From the NCBI RefSeq assembly GCF_014873915.1, contig NZ_JADBEJ010000005.1, positions 1,488,001 through 1,552,000 on the forward strand: 64,000 nt of DNA, in the 5' to 3' direction. How positions within the stretch are numbered: position 1 is the first letter of the stretch; every line of letters starts with the position of its first letter. Made by a program: the position numbers and the translations under genes. The DNA comes from Amycolatopsis roodepoortensis (GTDB lineage: Bacteria; Actinomycetota; Actinomycetes; Mycobacteriales; Pseudonocardiaceae). A model generated the notes under the pieces. That model did not search any database, had not been told where the DNA came from, and was given only the letters and a program-made list of their open reading frames with translations. Shown here one piece after another: positions 33,858-41,862 of this stretch.

Positions 33858-35045
33858 TTACCGGAACGCCGGATAGAAGGCGAGATCCGCGTGCGGCCCC
33901 AGCCTCGCGCCGAGCGCGGCGGCGACCCTGGTGGCGTGCTCGGAGATATGGGTCAGGCGGGCGCGCAGCGAATGTTTGGCCAGTTCCCGCCACCAGGTCA
34001 CCAGCGCGGCCTCCCGGCTGATCGGCGTGGCGTGCCGGTCCAGGTCCAGCTCCGGGAGGATCTCCCAGGTGATGACCCACAGCAGGAGCAGCTGACCGTC
34101 CATCAGGTGTTCGGCCAGCGCGTCCTCGTCCGCGAGCCCGGGCCAGACCGAGACGACTTCGGCCCGCCAGGCCGCGATCATCGCCTCGCTCATCCCCGGC
34201 GGCAGCGCCAGCGCGTCCTCGCTCGACGCGAACGGCAGCCGCAGGTACGCAGCGTCCATCAAAGTGCTGCGCACCCGGCCGCGTTCGAAGTCGAGGAACC
34301 GCACTCCCCCGCTGGTCACGAGGTTGTTGTCCGGGCTGAGATCCACCGGGCTGAACGCGCGGTACGACGGCGAACCCGCCCGCTCGGCGACCTCCATGAC
34401 CCGCCGCTGCACCGGCTCCGGCGTCTCGACATCGAGGAGTTCCTCCAGCAGTCCCGGCAACTGGGCGCAGACCGCGGGCAGCGGCGCGTCCTCGTTCTTG
34501 ACCGGGCCGCCGAGACGGCGCAGCAGCGCGTTGAAATCGGGCTCGCGGCTCGCCGTGCTCGCGTGCAGCCTGCCCAGCGACCTGGCCCAGGACAGCAGCG
34601 CGCGTTCGGCGCCGCGTGCGTCCCGCGCGTGGAGCTTGTCGTGCAGCGTCGGGACGCCGCCGAGGTCCTCGATCACCAGGACCCGGTCCCGGCCGTCGTG
34701 GGCCAGCAGCTCCGGGCACATGCGGTCCTCCGGCGCGAGCGCGGTGAACAGCTGGTAACTGACCGCCTCCTGCGCGAACGGGTCGGGCCGTCCCGGCTCG
34801 GGCGGGTCTGGGTAGTGCTTGATGACCAGGGTGCGCGGCAACGCGAACGGCGACGACGCCACCCGCGCCCGCACGACCGTCGCCGGGCCGCTGCCGGCGA
34901 GGTCTTCGGGGGCGACGAGGGTGATCGCGCTGCCGAATCGGCGCGAAAGGACCGACTCGCCGGCGGCGACCGCGGCCGCGATGGCGAGGGTTTCGGCTCC
35001 AGCTCCGACGGTCGAATCGTCGGCAGAGGAGGTATCGACTGTCAT
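33858..35045 (-). CDS. Aminoglycoside-phosphotransferase-like protein
   Basis: 395 residues with the APH/choline kinase fold. SSPFALPRTLVIKHYP carries the ATP-binding Lys, RVLVIEDLGG is the hinge, SPVDLSPDNNLVT is the catalytic loop and VRFLDFERGR contains the metal-binding Asp. In the catalytic loop the common His before the Asp is replaced (SPVD instead of HGD/HxD), a variation also seen in other uncharacterised actinomycete members. The substrate is unknown, and antibiotic resistance should not be assumed. I start at the ATG at 35045; an upstream ATG at 35078 is less likely. Confidence 0.78.
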   Translation of the reverse strand: MTVDTSSADDSTVGAGAETLAIAAAVAAGESVLSRRFGSAITLVAPEDLAGSGPATVVRARVASSPFALPRTLVIKHYPDPPEPGRPDPFAQEAVSYQLFTALAPEDRMCPELLAHDGRDRVLVIEDLGGVPTLHDKLHARDARGAERALLSWARSLGRLHASTASREPDFNALLRRLGGPVKNEDAPLPAVCAQLPGLLEELLDVETPEPVQRRVMEVAERAGSPSYRAFSPVDLSPDNNLVTSGGVRFLDFERGRVRSTLMDAAYLRLPFASSEDALALPPGMSEAMIAAWRAEVVSVWPGLADEDALAEHLMDGQLLLLWVITWEILPELDLDRHATPISREAALVTWWRELAKHSLRARLTHISEHATRVAAALGARLGPHADLAFYPAFR

Positions 35046-35124
35046 TGCCACCGACCCTACTCGTGACTGAGCAACCATGACCACTGAGATCCGGGCAATC
35101 GCGCGCACTGGCGCGATCTGGGAC

Positions 35125-36066
35125 TCATCCGCGTGAAAGCGGACGTTCCGTCACCCTCGATCGTTGCCCGCGACGGCGCAATGTCAGCACAATGGCCGCA
35201 GCTGCAACGATTCCGATGAGATTGACCAGCAGCTGACCGGCCGAATAAAGGCACCGTTCCCACTGACCGGCAACCGCCGCGACCACCGCGTAACCCGCCG
35301 CGGGAACCGTCGTCACCGAGATGAACACGCCGACGAGCGCGGCGGATTTGGCCGAAGTCATGGAAAGCATCCCGGCCGCCCCGGCGAGCAGCGCGACGAT
35401 CAGCGACGCGATTCCCACCTGGTAAACGAAATCGACCTCGTGGTTGTCGGCGAGCTTGCTGACCTCCAGCACGCCGGTGGCGTTGCCCACCAGCACCACA
35501 CCGAGCGTGATCACCATCGCGATCGGGAAGCCGCCGAGCAGCGCGACAGCCCCCTGCTTCACGAGATCCTGCCGTCGCAGCACCAGACCGACCGCGATGG
35601 CCGCCAGCGGGCCGAATTCCGGCCCCACGACCATCGCGCCGACGATGGTGACCGCCGAGTTCGTGATGACGCCGACCGCCGCCAGCAGGCACGCGATGGT
35701 CAGGAACGCCTGAAATGTCCAAGTGAGGCGTGACTCCTCGCCGGTACGGCCGACGAGTTCCTGCCACACCACCGCGTCCGCGGCCTCGCCCGGCGCGGCC
35801 TCCTCCGCCTTGTCGGCGGCGTCGGACACCGCGGTGTCCAGCGCTTCCAGCGTGATCCCGCCGGTGTGGTCGAGGTCGAGACCGCACAGCGACTCGACGA
35901 TGTCGTCGGTCGCCTCGCGCGCGACGTCCGCCTCGATCAGGTCGCCTTCGGGCGCGACCGCCACCCCGCGGTGCACCACGAGGTGCGCCGTCCCGGCGTG
36001 TGCCCGCAGGATCCGGATCGCTTCTTCGGTCCGGTCCGGCGGGCACACGGCCCTGAGGTGGAGCAT
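35125..36066 (-). CDS. DUF389 (TIGR00341-type) membrane protein
   Basis: 313 residues. A soluble N-terminal domain (about 1-110; LHLRAVCPPDRTEEAIRILR) is followed by about six membrane spans with the family motifs TIVGAMVVGPEFGPLAAIA and GGFPIAMVITLGVVL. Function is unknown. It is translationally coupled to aspS: the ATG shares one base with the aspS stop. That linkage is probably organisational. The basic C-terminus (RRRGQRSRVTERP) faces the cytoplasm by the positive-inside rule. Confidence 0.88.
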   Translation of the reverse strand: MLHLRAVCPPDRTEEAIRILRAHAGTAHLVVHRGVAVAPEGDLIEADVAREATDDIVESLCGLDLDHTGGITLEALDTAVSDAADKAEEAAPGEAADAVVWQELVGRTGEESRLTWTFQAFLTIACLLAAVGVITNSAVTIVGAMVVGPEFGPLAAIAVGLVLRRQDLVKQGAVALLGGFPIAMVITLGVVLVGNATGVLEVSKLADNHEVDFVYQVGIASLIVALLAGAAGMLSMTSAKSAALVGVFISVTTVPAAGYAVVAAVAGQWERCLYSAGQLLVNLIGIVAAAAIVLTLRRRGQRSRVTERPLSRG

Positions 36067-37838
36067 CAGTTCTGGACGGGCGGGGCGGGCTTGGCGTCGA
36101 TGCCCGCCTCCTTGCGCTGCTCCGCGGTGATCGGCGCGGGAGCCGCGGTCAGCGGGTCGAACCCGCCGCCGGTCTTCGGGAACGCGATGACGTCACGCAG
36201 CGACTCGGCCTTGGCCAGCAGCATGACGATCCGGTCCCAGCCGAACGCGATCCCGCCGTGCGGCGGCGGGCCGAAGGCGAAGGCGTCGAGCAGGAAGCCG
36301 AACTTCTCCTGCGCCTCCTCCTCGGACAGGCCCATCAGCTCGAAGACCTGCTTCTGCAGCTCCTGCTGGTGGATACGGATCGAGCCGCCGCCGATCTCGT
36401 TGCCGTTGCAGACGATGTCGTAGGCGTAGGCCAGCGCGTTGCCGGGGTCGTCGGCGAGTTTGCCGATCCACTCCGGGGTCGGCGAGGTGAAGGCGTGGTG
36501 CAGGGCCTTCCACTTGCCGCCACCGACCGCGACGTCGTCGGACTCCTCTGCCGAGATGAACATCGGGAAGTCGACGACCCAGACGAACGACCAGGCGTTC
36601 TCGTCGATCAGGCCGAGCCGGCTGCCGATCTCCAGCCGGGTGGCGCCCAGGAGCGCACGCGCGTCGGCGGGCTTGCCCGCGGCGAAGAAGACGCAGTCGC
36701 CGGGCTTGGCTCCGGCGGCTTCGGCGACCGTCTCGCGCTCCTTCTCCGACAGGTTCTTCGCGACCGGCCCGCCGAGCGTGCCGTCCTCGTTGACGAGGAT
36801 GTACGCGAGGCCGCGGTGGCCACGCTGCTTGGCGAAGTCCTGCCAGGCGTCGAGGGTGCGGCGCGGCTGGTCGGCCCCGCCCGCCATCACGACGGCGCCG
36901 ACGTACGGCGCCTGGAACACGCGGAACGGGGTGTCGGCGAAGAACGCCGTCATGTCGGTGAGCTCGAGGTCGAAGCGCAGGTCCGGCTTGTCCGAACCGT
37001 ACTTCTCCATCGCCTCGGCGTAGGTGATGCGCCGGAACGGCCGGGGGATCTCGGCGCCGATCAGCTTCCACAGCGCCGTCACGATGTCCTCGCCGAGCGC
37101 GATGACGTCGTCCTGCTCGACGAAGCTCATCTCGATGTCGAGCTGGGTGAACTCCGGCTGCCGGTCGGCGCGGAAGTCCTCGTCCCGGTAGCAGCGCGCG
37201 ATCTGGTAGTACCGCTCGAGGCCGCCGACCATGAGCAGCTGCTTGAACAGCTGCGGCGACTGCGGGAGCGCGTACCAGGAGCCGGGCTTGAGCCGGGCGG
37301 GGACCACGAAGTCGCGGGCGCCCTCGGGGGTGGAGCGGGTCATGGTCGGGGTCTCGACCTCGACGAACTCCTGCGCGTGCAAGACCTCGCGGGCCGCGCG
37401 GTTCACCTCGCTGCGCAGGCGCATCGCGGCCGCGGGGCCGCTGCGGCGCAGGTCGAGGTAGCGGTGCTTGAGCCGCACCTCCTCGCCGACGTCGACCCGG
37501 TCGTCGATCGGGAACGGCAGCACGGCGGCCTCGGACAGCACCTCGAGCTCGGTGGCCAGCACCTCGATCTCGCCGGTGGGGATCTCGGTGTTGGCGTTGC
37601 CTTCCGGCCGCGTCGAGACCTCACCGACGATGCGGACGCAGTACTCGGAGCGCAGCTGGTGGGCGCGCTCGGCCATCTCGCCCTCGCGGAAGACGACCTG
37701 GCTCACGCCGCTGGCGTCGCGCAGATCGATGAAGATGACGCCGCCGTGATCGCGCCGCCGGGCCACCCATCCGGTGAGGGTGACCGTCTGACCGGCGTGC
37801 TCGGCACGCAAGGTGCCGGCTTTGTGGGTGCGAAGCAC
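36066..37838 (-). CDS. aspS: Aspartate--tRNA ligase
   Basis: 590 residues, bacterial type. The N-terminal OB-fold anticodon domain begins RTHKAGTLRAEHAGQTVTLT. Class II motif 2 is QIARCYRDEDFRADRQPEFT, the GAD insertion spans about residues 285-420, and motif 3 is PPHGGIAFGWDRIVMLLA. It charges tRNA-Asp and, in organisms lacking AsnRS, may also charge tRNA-Asn for the GatCAB route; this cannot be settled here. The GTG start has GGAGAGCACCC upstream. Confidence 0.97.
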   Translation of the reverse strand: MLRTHKAGTLRAEHAGQTVTLTGWVARRRDHGGVIFIDLRDASGVSQVVFREGEMAERAHQLRSEYCVRIVGEVSTRPEGNANTEIPTGEIEVLATELEVLSEAAVLPFPIDDRVDVGEEVRLKHRYLDLRRSGPAAAMRLRSEVNRAAREVLHAQEFVEVETPTMTRSTPEGARDFVVPARLKPGSWYALPQSPQLFKQLLMVGGLERYYQIARCYRDEDFRADRQPEFTQLDIEMSFVEQDDVIALGEDIVTALWKLIGAEIPRPFRRITYAEAMEKYGSDKPDLRFDLELTDMTAFFADTPFRVFQAPYVGAVVMAGGADQPRRTLDAWQDFAKQRGHRGLAYILVNEDGTLGGPVAKNLSEKERETVAEAAGAKPGDCVFFAAGKPADARALLGATRLEIGSRLGLIDENAWSFVWVVDFPMFISAEESDDVAVGGGKWKALHHAFTSPTPEWIGKLADDPGNALAYAYDIVCNGNEIGGGSIRIHQQELQKQVFELMGLSEEEAQEKFGFLLDAFAFGPPPHGGIAFGWDRIVMLLAKAESLRDVIAFPKTGGGFDPLTAAPAPITAEQRKEAGIDAKPAPPVQN

Positions 37839-37952
37839 TGCGGGTGCTCTCCTTCGGCATCACGATTCTGCGATTCGACGGCTTTTCGCCGACGTCGAAG
37901 GCTAACGAATCGCCCCGGATGCCTCGCGACCAGGTACAAACCCGACGGTTCC

Positions 37953-38528
37953 TCAGATCGTCGGCCAGGCCTCCAGCGCCGCGACCATCCGCCGGGTGTA
38001 CGCCAGGTAGTCCGGCACGGACAGGACCCGGCCGTCGATGTTGTCCAGCAGCCAGCCCGAGGCCGCCTCCTTCGACGCGAAGAACTGCGTGCAGACCAGT
38101 GCCTCGACGTAGTCCGGGCCGAGGGCGAGGTCGATCCCGGACAACCGCGACGCGGCGACCACGGCCTGCGGCGGGTCGACGCTCAAGACCCGTTCCCGGG
38201 TGAAATGGACCCGGACGTGGGCCCCGGTCGCCGGGCAGACCGCGTCCGCGTGCACGGGTTCGCCGGTGGCGACGGCCAGGAGGAACAGGTCGACGCGGTA
38301 CCGGTCGGCGCTCGCCCGGTCGGCCGGGCGGGCTCCGCGGTCCATCACGACCAGCCCGTCGCGGATGGCGAAACCCATCAGGTCCATCAGCCGGTGGGCT
38401 TCGGCGGGGTCCATGCCGACGGTGGCGGCGAGTCTTCCGATGGCGATGGGGTGTCTGCCCGCTCTGGTCAGCTTGGTCGCGGCCCAGGCGATGCGGACAG
38501 CGGCGGTGCGATCCGTACGGGTGGTCAA
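37953..38528 (-). CDS. MerB-fold (alkylmercury lyase-like) protein lacking the first catalytic Cys
   Basis: 191 residues from a TTG start at 38528 with GAGGAGG seven bases upstream. An N-terminal winged-helix-like part (GRLAATVGMDPAEAHRLMDL) precedes a MerB-type domain: ADAVCPATGAHVRVHFT, CTQFFASKEAASGWL and VLSVPDYLAYTRR match the order SHCAATGAPV, FCCHVHFFAS and the terminal segment of MerB from memory. Aligned this way the catalytic Cys96 position is Tyr, while Asp99 and one Cys near Cys159 remain. So it is probably not a normal organomercury lyase; no mer genes are nearby. Confidence 0.65.
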   Translation of the reverse strand: MTTRTDRTAAVRIAWAATKLTRAGRHPIAIGRLAATVGMDPAEAHRLMDLMGFAIRDGLVVMDRGARPADRASADRYRVDLFLLAVATGEPVHADAVCPATGAHVRVHFTRERVLSVDPPQAVVAASRLSGIDLALGPDYVEALVCTQFFASKEAASGWLLDNIDGRVLSVPDYLAYTRRMVAALEAWPTI

Positions 38529-38850
38529 CAGGCACCTCCTCGCCTTCGTCCCGTTGAGATTAAGCACGAAAAGGTTTTCCGCCAAGTCACTGCGCCGAAC
38601 GGCCGAATGCGTTGTGCGGTAAGAAAATTCACCCGACGTATCGGGCAACGGGACGCCGTTCGCACGGAAAGGCGCACACTTTCGGCCACGGTAGGCGAAA
38701 GTGGCCGATGGCGCCTCGGACCGGCCGTGAGCTTCCGGCGACGTTGCGAAAGCCACTTTCGCGACGTCGAAGGTTGCGAAAGTGGCTTTCGCAACGCGCC
38801 ATCGGCGCAGGTGAGGGCACTTGGCGGAGCGCGAGAGCCGCAAGCCGGCT
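38529..38850. other. 322-bp intergenic region with nested inverted repeats
   Basis: No gene seen. It is bounded by two minus-strand genes and contains the nested repeat at 38704-38806. The promoter of the MerB-fold gene must lie at its low-coordinate end, but I cannot pick a clear -10/-35 pair. Confidence 0.6.
38704..38806. repeat. Nested inverted repeats built on TTGCGAAAGTGGCTTTCGCAA
   Basis: An outer 11-bp inverted repeat (GCCGATGGCGC at 38704-38714, GCGCCATCGGC at 38796-38806) encloses two inner palindromes: TTGCGAAAG-CCA-CTTTCGCGA (38744-38764) and TTGCGAAAG-TGG-CTTTCGCAA (38774-38794). The inner two are almost exact reverse complements of each other, so several alternative cruciforms can form. 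A further decayed copy lies just upstream (GCGAAAGTGGCC, 38695-38706). Confidence 0.72.
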
Positions 38851-40758
38851 TCACAGCAGTTTCAGTTGCTCCGCCGCCGGGATCACCACCTCCTCCGAAC
38901 GCTGCACGGGCATCGTCACCTGCATTCGCTCCCCGTCGTCCGCACGGGCATCGAAGCCATGACGACGCAACAACGGGCCGACGCGGGCGCCCAGCCGCTC
39001 CCGGTACGCCTTCGGCAGATAAGCGCCGCGCGAGTACAGCTCCCGGTATTTCGGCACGAGCTCCGGATGTTCCCTGCCGAGCCAGCGGGCGAACCATTCC
39101 CGCGCGCCCGGCCGCAGATGCAAGGGGAGGACGGTGACCCGCGTGGCGCCCGCCTCGGCCAGCCGCGAGAACAAGGCGTCGAGCGCGGCCACCGAGTCGG
39201 TCAGGTACGGCAGCACCGGCGCGACCAGCACCGAACACGGCAGCCCGGCGTCCCGCGCCTTGCGGATCAGGTCGAGCCTCGCCCGCGGGCTCGGCGTCCC
39301 CGGCTCGAGGCGGCGCTGCAGGTCTTCGTCGAGCAGCGCGAGCGAGATCGCCAGCCCGGCCGGCACGTCCTTCGACACCGACTCCAGCAGCGGCAGATCC
39401 CTGGCCAGCACGGTCCCCTTGGTGAGGATCGACAACGGCGTGCCCGAGTCGGCCAGCGCGGTGATGATGCGGGGCATCAGCTTGTACCGGCCCTCGGCAC
39501 GCTGGTAGGGATCGGTGTTCGTGCCCATCGCGACGTGCTCGCGTGCCCAGCTCGGCCGGCGCAGTTGCGCGGCCAGCACTTCGGGCGCGTTGACCTTCAC
39601 GATCACCTGCGTGTCGAAGTCGCGACCGGCGTCGAAGTCCAGATACGTGTGGGTGTTCCTGGCGAAACAGTTGTGCGTGACCATGCCGTCGGCGATGAAG
39701 TCGCCGGTGCCGGTGGTGATGTCGAACAACGGCAGCTCGATGCCCAGCGGCTCGATGGACGTCACCTTCCGTCTCGTCCGGCCGATGGGCAGACCGTCGA
39801 GCGACCGTTTCCAGCCGACGGCGGGATCGGTGAGGTGGAAGAAACGCACCTCCTCCGACGGCCCGCCGAGGAGCTGAACCGTCCACAGCGGACGGAACTT
39901 GACGTTTTCGGTTCTCACGTAACGGAAGCCGAAGTTGTCCAGCGCGGAGCAGAAGGTCGAGACGATGTCCTGCTCGTCGTGCGTGACGCGCAGCGCACCA
40001 TGCCGGTAGCTGCCGGCGAGATCGAACAACCCGGCGAGGAATCCGCGCTGCCAATGGGAATCCGGCGAGGGCGGCACCTGCACGAAACCGACCGACGCGC
40101 CGAAATCGGGCAGGTACCGGAGCGCGCGATCCGCGGCGTCCTTCTCGGTCGAGAACCCGCCGGAGCGCAGCATCCCGCACAGGTAACCGGCACGGTAGCC
40201 GAGCGTGTCGTCCGGGGTGCGCGCGAGTTTCCCGACACCGACGAGTTCGGTGCCGCCGACCAGATGCGGCCGTTGCGCGGCACCGAACCGGGTGCCGGTG
40301 ACGTGTTTCCACCCGCGTCCGGTCAGGAACCGGTGGTCGCCACTGGCCACGATGGACGTTCCGTCGTCGAGGGTCAGGCGGTACGCCGGCTTCAGCGTCG
40401 ACCAGTGCGCGAGCACCTTCGTCGGCACCAGGCGGCGGCCCGCGCCACGCCCGCGCGTCCCGTAGATCGCGTCACCGGGCGCAAGCTCCGCCAGCGCCTT
40501 CGTCCGGCCGTCGGCCATCAGGACCGGCGTCGCACCTTCCAGGCAGTACGTGCACGCGTGAGAACAACCGCGGTATGGATTCACCGTCCATCCGAACGGG
40601 ACACCCGACCCGTCGGGCACCTTGTTCAGCACGGATTTGGCGTGCACCTCGTGAAAGGTGACGCCGTCGAACTCGGGCGTGCGCACCGAACGCAGCAACC
40701 CGTCCAATCCGGGCAGGACCGGCTCGCCGCCGTCCACCCGCTGTCGATCCCATCGCAC
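38851..40758 (-). CDS. Intein-containing Rv2578c-family radical SAM protein
   Basis: 635 residues as translated. The host protein is a radical SAM enzyme related to spore photoproduct lyase/Rv2578c. Its cluster motif CSHAC-TY-C is split: GCSHACTY is followed by a 292-residue intein (72-363), and the exteins rejoin as ACTYCFARNTH, so splicing is needed to rebuild the third cluster cysteine. The C-extein continues with VNAPEVLAAQL, MGTNTDPYQRAEG and LSILTKGT. The reaction is unknown. I choose the GTG at 40758: a TTGACA -35 and the box at 40767-40782 would otherwise overlap the coding region, and this start leaves a leaderless mRNA. An ATG at 40776 is the alternative. Confidence 0.9.
   Translation of the reverse strand: MRWDRQRVDGGEPVLPGLDGLLRSVRTPEFDGVTFHEVHAKSVLNKVPDGSGVPFGWTVNPYRGCSHACTYCLEGATPVLMADGRTKALAELAPGDAIYGTRGRGAGRRLVPTKVLAHWSTLKPAYRLTLDDGTSIVASGDHRFLTGRGWKHVTGTRFGAAQRPHLVGGTELVGVGKLARTPDDTLGYRAGYLCGMLRSGGFSTEKDAADRALRYLPDFGASVGFVQVPPSPDSHWQRGFLAGLFDLAGSYRHGALRVTHDEQDIVSTFCSALDNFGFRYVRTENVKFRPLWTVQLLGGPSEEVRFFHLTDPAVGWKRSLDGLPIGRTRRKVTSIEPLGIELPLFDITTGTGDFIADGMVTHNCFARNTHTYLDFDAGRDFDTQVIVKVNAPEVLAAQLRRPSWAREHVAMGTNTDPYQRAEGRYKLMPRIITALADSGTPLSILTKGTVLARDLPLLESVSKDVPAGLAISLALLDEDLQRRLEPGTPSPRARLDLIRKARDAGLPCSVLVAPVLPYLTDSVAALDALFSRLAEAGATRVTVLPLHLRPGAREWFARWLGREHPELVPKYRELYSRGAYLPKAYRERLGARVGPLLRRHGFDARADDGERMQVTMPVQRSEEVVIPAAEQLKLL
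39670..40545 (-). mobile_element. Intein with degenerate LAGLIDADG endonuclease
   Basis: 292 residues from Cys (CLEGATPVLMADG, block A) to Asn (FDITTGTGDFIADGMVTHN, block F/G), with Cys as the +1 extein residue. Block B is SGDHRFLTGRGWK with the conserved His. The middle has the two helices of a LAGLIDADG nuclease, YLCGMLRSGGF and FLAGLFDLAGSY, but the acidic residue at the end of each motif is missing (Ser-Gly and Ala instead of Asp), so the nuclease is predicted dead. All splicing residues are present. Confidence 0.88.
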
Positions 40759-40766
40759 CAGGCCAG

Positions 40767-40794
40767 TCGAACACATGTTCTAGACAGGTGTCAA
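40767..40794 (-). promoter_or_regulatory. LexA-type SOS box and -35 of the radical SAM gene
   Basis: On the minus strand TAGAACATGTGTTCGA (40782-40767) differs by one base from the classical SOS box TCGAACATGTGTTCGA. A perfect TTGACA (40794-40789) lies just upstream. With a 17-bp spacer the -10 would be TTCGAC (40771-40766), inside the box, and the transcript would begin at the GTG. A second palindrome ATGTTCGAACAT is at 40799-40810. Confidence 0.7.
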
Positions 40795-40829
40795 ACGTAT
40801 GTTCGAACATGGGTGATCTTCGCGGCGAG

Positions 40830-41777
40830 CTAGAGCTTCGTGATCTCTTCCGCCACATACCCGGCGGGCTGGATCAGCCCCGCGCACCGGCTCTCCCCGC
40901 GCGGCCTCGCCGACCGGCGGCGCACCGTCACCGCGTAGAAGTCCTCGCCACCGCGCACGGTGACGACCCGGGCGTCGGATTCGAGCAACGGCTCCTCCTG
41001 GACGGCGAGCACGTCGTCCAAACCGGACAGGTCCAGCCGCCGCCGGAGGGCGATCTCCGCGAACTGCGCCCACGCCGTCCGGGCGGACGTCCGGCCGCGA
41101 AGCTGCTCCGGCTCGACCTGGCCGCGCAGGGCGGACTTGGCGACCAGTGCCGCTTCGGCCGGGTTGAGCTGGCCGTGCAGGAAACCGTCGGGGACCACCA
41201 GGAGGTTGCCCGCCCAGCGGTCTCCGCCGACGTGGCTGACCTCCCAGGCCCGGCCGGGGTGATTGGTGTTGAGCGTCGAAGCCAGCGGGCGGCCGAGCAC
41301 CGCGCAGCACATGTCCTTCGTGCCGTGCGTGCAGACCAGGAACAGCGGCCCGTCCACTCGCGTGCCGAGCCCGCCCGCGCCTTCCGCGACCGCTTCGAGG
41401 TCGAGCCCGGCCAGCTCGCCGAGGTCGTGGATCTCCAGGCGCTCGAGCCAGCGGTTGCCCGGTTCGCCGCCGCCGACGTACACGGACCGGGGACGATCCG
41501 GGTCGCGCTGATGTTTGCCCGGCCGACGGATCAGCAGCGGACGCAACCCGTGGGACCGTCTCAAGGATTCGAGCAGCTCTCGGCGCTCGGCGGGGAAGGC
41601 CTCGTCGAGGACGTTTTCCAGCGCGTCCGCGGGCCACGGGCCCGGCTGCTCGATGAGCAGCCAGCAGCGCATGTCAGCCGCGGTTCCGGCCGGGCTCGCA
41701 CCCAGCATGCGCGCGACGGTGGCGCAGCCCGGCAACGCGGCGGGCGGCGCTGGGGTGTCCGAGAGCTGAGCGGTCAT
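40830..41777 (-). CDS. Sucrase/ferredoxin-like ([2Fe-2S] thioredoxin-fold) protein
   Basis: 315 residues of the sucrase/ferredoxin-like family. The signature FLVCTHGTKDMCCAVLGRP gives the closely spaced cysteines of a thioredoxin-like [2Fe-2S] site, and HVGGDRWAGNLLVVPDGF follows as in relatives. Physiological role is unknown; related proteins occur with siderophore genes in actinomycetes. A DmdR/IdeR-like iron box at 41801-41820, 24-43 bp before the ATG, fits iron control. The frame ends 22 bp after the boundary palindrome of the radical SAM promoter. Confidence 0.85.
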   Translation of the reverse strand: MTAQLSDTPAPPAALPGCATVARMLGASPAGTAADMRCWLLIEQPGPWPADALENVLDEAFPAERRELLESLRRSHGLRPLLIRRPGKHQRDPDRPRSVYVGGGEPGNRWLERLEIHDLGELAGLDLEAVAEGAGGLGTRVDGPLFLVCTHGTKDMCCAVLGRPLASTLNTNHPGRAWEVSHVGGDRWAGNLLVVPDGFLHGQLNPAEAALVAKSALRGQVEPEQLRGRTSARTAWAQFAEIALRRRLDLSGLDDVLAVQEEPLLESDARVVTVRGGEDFYAVTVRRRSARPRGESRCAGLIQPAGYVAEEITKL

Positions 41778-41800
41778 CGCCTGACCCCTCCGGACCTCAC

Positions 41801-41820
41801 CTTAGGCATGCCTTAGCTTA
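41801..41820 (-). promoter_or_regulatory. Possible iron box (DmdR/IdeR type)
   Basis: On the minus strand TAAGCTAAGGCATGCCTAA... matches about 13 of 19 bases of the iron-box consensus TTAGGTTAGGCTAACCTAA, with a perfect central AGGCATGCCT palindrome. It lies immediately upstream of the sucrase/ferredoxin-like gene. Match quality is moderate. Confidence 0.5.
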
Positions 41821-41862
41821 CCCCGCCCGGTCTCCCTTCACACTTCTCGTCCCCTGTGACTT

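Noticed and set aside
36258..39137. 959-codon plus-strand open frame opposite aspS
   Set aside because: Shadow of aspS and of intergenic repeats; no recognisable domain and low-complexity Arg/Leu/Glu content.
40799..40810. GTTCGAAC as part of a tRNA T-arm
   Set aside because: No acceptor, D or anticodon arm can be folded around it; it is a promoter-region palindrome.
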